The position numbers and the translations under genes are program-made. The notes under the pieces were generated by a model. That model saw only the letters and a program-made list of their open reading frames with translations. It had not been told where the DNA came from and did not search any database. Shown in pieces: positions 6,995 to 8,151 of a stretch of 8,151 bases of DNA. Source of the stretch: Synechococcus sp. CPC35 (GTDB lineage: Bacteria; Cyanobacteriota; Cyanobacteriia; PCC-6307; Cyanobiaceae); contig NYUU01000134.1 in NCBI GenBank assembly GCA_002684175.1, forward strand, positions 1 to 8,151, in the 5' to 3' direction. How positions within the stretch are numbered: position 1 is the stretch's first letter; the number at the start of each line of letters is the position of its first letter.

Positions 6995-8151
6995 TTGGAT
7001 CCCTTTGACGTTCTTGTCGTTGGCGGCAATGGCCGCGTCGGGGCATCCACCGTGCGCTGGCTTGATCGCCTTTCGCGCAGAAGCTCCGAAGGTTTGCTGC
7101 CACTGAGACTTGCTATCGGCGGTCGCAGTGCGGCCAGTTTTGAGGCGGCCAAAAAGCGGCTCAACCTCGATGAGCTCGTCTTTGTTCCTGTTGATCTCGA
7201 TGGCGATCGAGAGACTGTTTCAGCTGCTGTGGGGGCAGCACAGCTCGTGGTGCATACAGCTGGTCCTTTCCAGGGGCGTTCGGATCCGCACTTGCTGCGT
7301 GCCTGCATCGCCGCGGGTGTTCCCTACTGCGATGTCTGCGATGAGCTCTCGTTGAGCCGCAGTGCCAGGGCCCTCTCGGCAGAGGCTGCAGAGGCTGGGG
7401 TTCCGGCTGTTGTCTCCTGCGGAATCTGGCCGGGAGTCAGTGCCTTGATGGCTGCCTTGGCGGTTGAAAAGTTGGGGGGAGCGGCATCCTGCGATTCTGT
7501 CGAGCTCAGTTTTTACACAGCGGGTACAGGCGGTGCTGGTCCCACCATCGTCAGTGCCACCTTTCTGCTGCTTGCCACTGCAGTGGCGACTTATCAGAAC
7601 GGGTTGCCCACAACCAAGCAGCCTTGGACTGAGCGGCGCCTTGTTGACTTCGGGGCCGTTGTCGGTGTGCAGCCATGCTTTCTGCTCGACAATCCTGATG
7701 TGTTCGCCATTGCCGATGCGCTGGGCGTCGCCAACTGTGCGTCCCGTTTCGGCACTGCTCCAAGGGTCTGGAACAGTCTTTTTGGTGCGATGAAGCTCCT
7801 CCCCGTCAATCTTTTGCGCAATCGCAAGGCGATGCAGGGCTTCGCGCAGTTCTCAATGCCGATCATCCGGGCGGTCGATGCCCTCGTCGGTTCCACCAAC
7901 GCGATGCGTGTCGATGCCTACCGCAGGAGTGACGGCAAGAACGAGACGACTGAAAAAGTCACCTTGCGCTGTGTGCACCCTGACCTTGAGGACTGTGTCG
8001 GTCTGGCGACGGCAGCATTCGCGCTGGAGCTCCTTCGCGGTCGAGTGGGCGACGTCTCAAACAAAACGACAATCGAACCAGGCGTCTGGTTCCCGACTGA
8101 GCTGAAGGCGCACGCACGCGACAACATTCTCAGGCTGGCGAAAGAAGAGAC
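6995..8151 (+). CDS. Saccharopine dehydrogenase-like NAD(P)-binding protein (partial at right edge)
   Basis: An open frame runs from TTG 6995 to the window end (385 codons) without a stop, so the C-terminus is missing. It begins with a Rossmann fold: D-V-L-V-V-G-G-N-G-R-V-G (5-16) has the G-x2-G-x2-G motif of the saccharopine dehydrogenase family. A later H-T-A-G-P-F and A-C-I-A-A-G-V-P-Y-C-D-V are also family hallmarks (strand beta-4 and the helix after it). The V-S-C-G-I-W-P-G-V-S segment matches the usual G-x2-P-G-x2 turn. The start must be TTG 6995: an in-frame TGA sits at 6974-6976 and no later start keeps the dinucleotide site. GAGAAG (6982-6987) is a modest ribosome binding site. Many family members are not lysine enzymes, and no lysine gene is nearby, so only a generic NAD(P)-dependent oxidoreductase is supported. 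Confidence 0.88.
   Translation, partial: MDPFDVLVVGGNGRVGASTVRWLDRLSRRSSEGLLPLRLAIGGRSAASFEAAKKRLNLDELVFVPVDLDGDRETVSAAVGAAQLVVHTAGPFQGRSDPHLLRACIAAGVPYCDVCDELSLSRSARALSAEAAEAGVPAVVSCGIWPGVSALMAALAVEKLGGAASCDSVELSFYTAGTGGAGPTIVSATFLLLATAVATYQNGLPTTKQPWTERRLVDFGAVVGVQPCFLLDNPDVFAIADALGVANCASRFGTAPRVWNSLFGAMKLLPVNLLRNRKAMQGFAQFSMPIIRAVDALVGSTNAMRVDAYRRSDGKNETTEKVTLRCVHPDLEDCVGLATAAFALELLRGRVGDVSNKTTIEPGVWFPTELKAHARDNILRLAKEE

Noticed and set aside
7464..7793. Plus-strand ORF of 109 residues inside the dehydrogenase-like gene
   Set aside because: It is out of frame with the open 385-codon Rossmann protein and has no family signature.

Overview
The window looks like a piece of a marine picocyanobacterial (Synechococcus-type) chromosome. 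This is inferred from several traits: compact GC-rich coding stretches broken by AT-rich spacers, small acidic orphan proteins, a bacterial phytoene-dehydrogenase/carotenoid-isomerase-like flavoprotein, a glutathione-dependent formaldehyde pathway, and an AllA-like protein. No ribosomal RNA or other decisive marker gene is present, so the assignment is an inference. No tRNA, rRNA, CRISPR array, IS element or phage gene was seen.

Left part (1-2180, mainly + strand). Bases 3-65 may be the last codons of a membrane protein that enters from the left. An AT-rich gene-free stretch follows. It contains a strong intrinsic terminator that faces the minus strand (392-426), although no convincing minus-strand gene lies upstream of it. 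Next comes a tight cassette of three unknown genes (591-908, 905-1132, 1141-1599): two small, strongly acidic proteins coupled by an ATGA overlap, then a probable exported six-cysteine protein with four consecutive tryptophans. A small charged, Trp-rich orphan (1761-2048) and a possible terminator close the region.

Middle part (2255-6063, all minus strand). Read in the direction of transcription there is a class III alcohol dehydrogenase (S-(hydroxymethyl)glutathione dehydrogenase, 6063 to 4951). S-formylglutathione hydrolase follows 17 bases later (4933 to 4067). Together they oxidise the formaldehyde-glutathione adduct to S-formylglutathione and hydrolyse it to formate plus glutathione. After a 264-base spacer comes a 515-residue FAD oxidoreductase of the CrtI/CrtISO/RetSat superfamily (3802 to 2255), probably transcribed separately.

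Right part (6345-8151). An AllA-like (ureidoglycolate lyase family) protein on the minus strand is divergent from a saccharopine-dehydrogenase-like NAD(P)-binding protein on the plus strand. The latter starts at a TTG codon and runs off the right edge. Their 164-base spacer holds two small palindromes built on TGTCA/GTCATGAC.

The best-supported biology is the formaldehyde operon. The least explained parts are the three-gene orphan cassette, the antisense ORF and terminator at its 5' end, and the unusual number of TTG starts.
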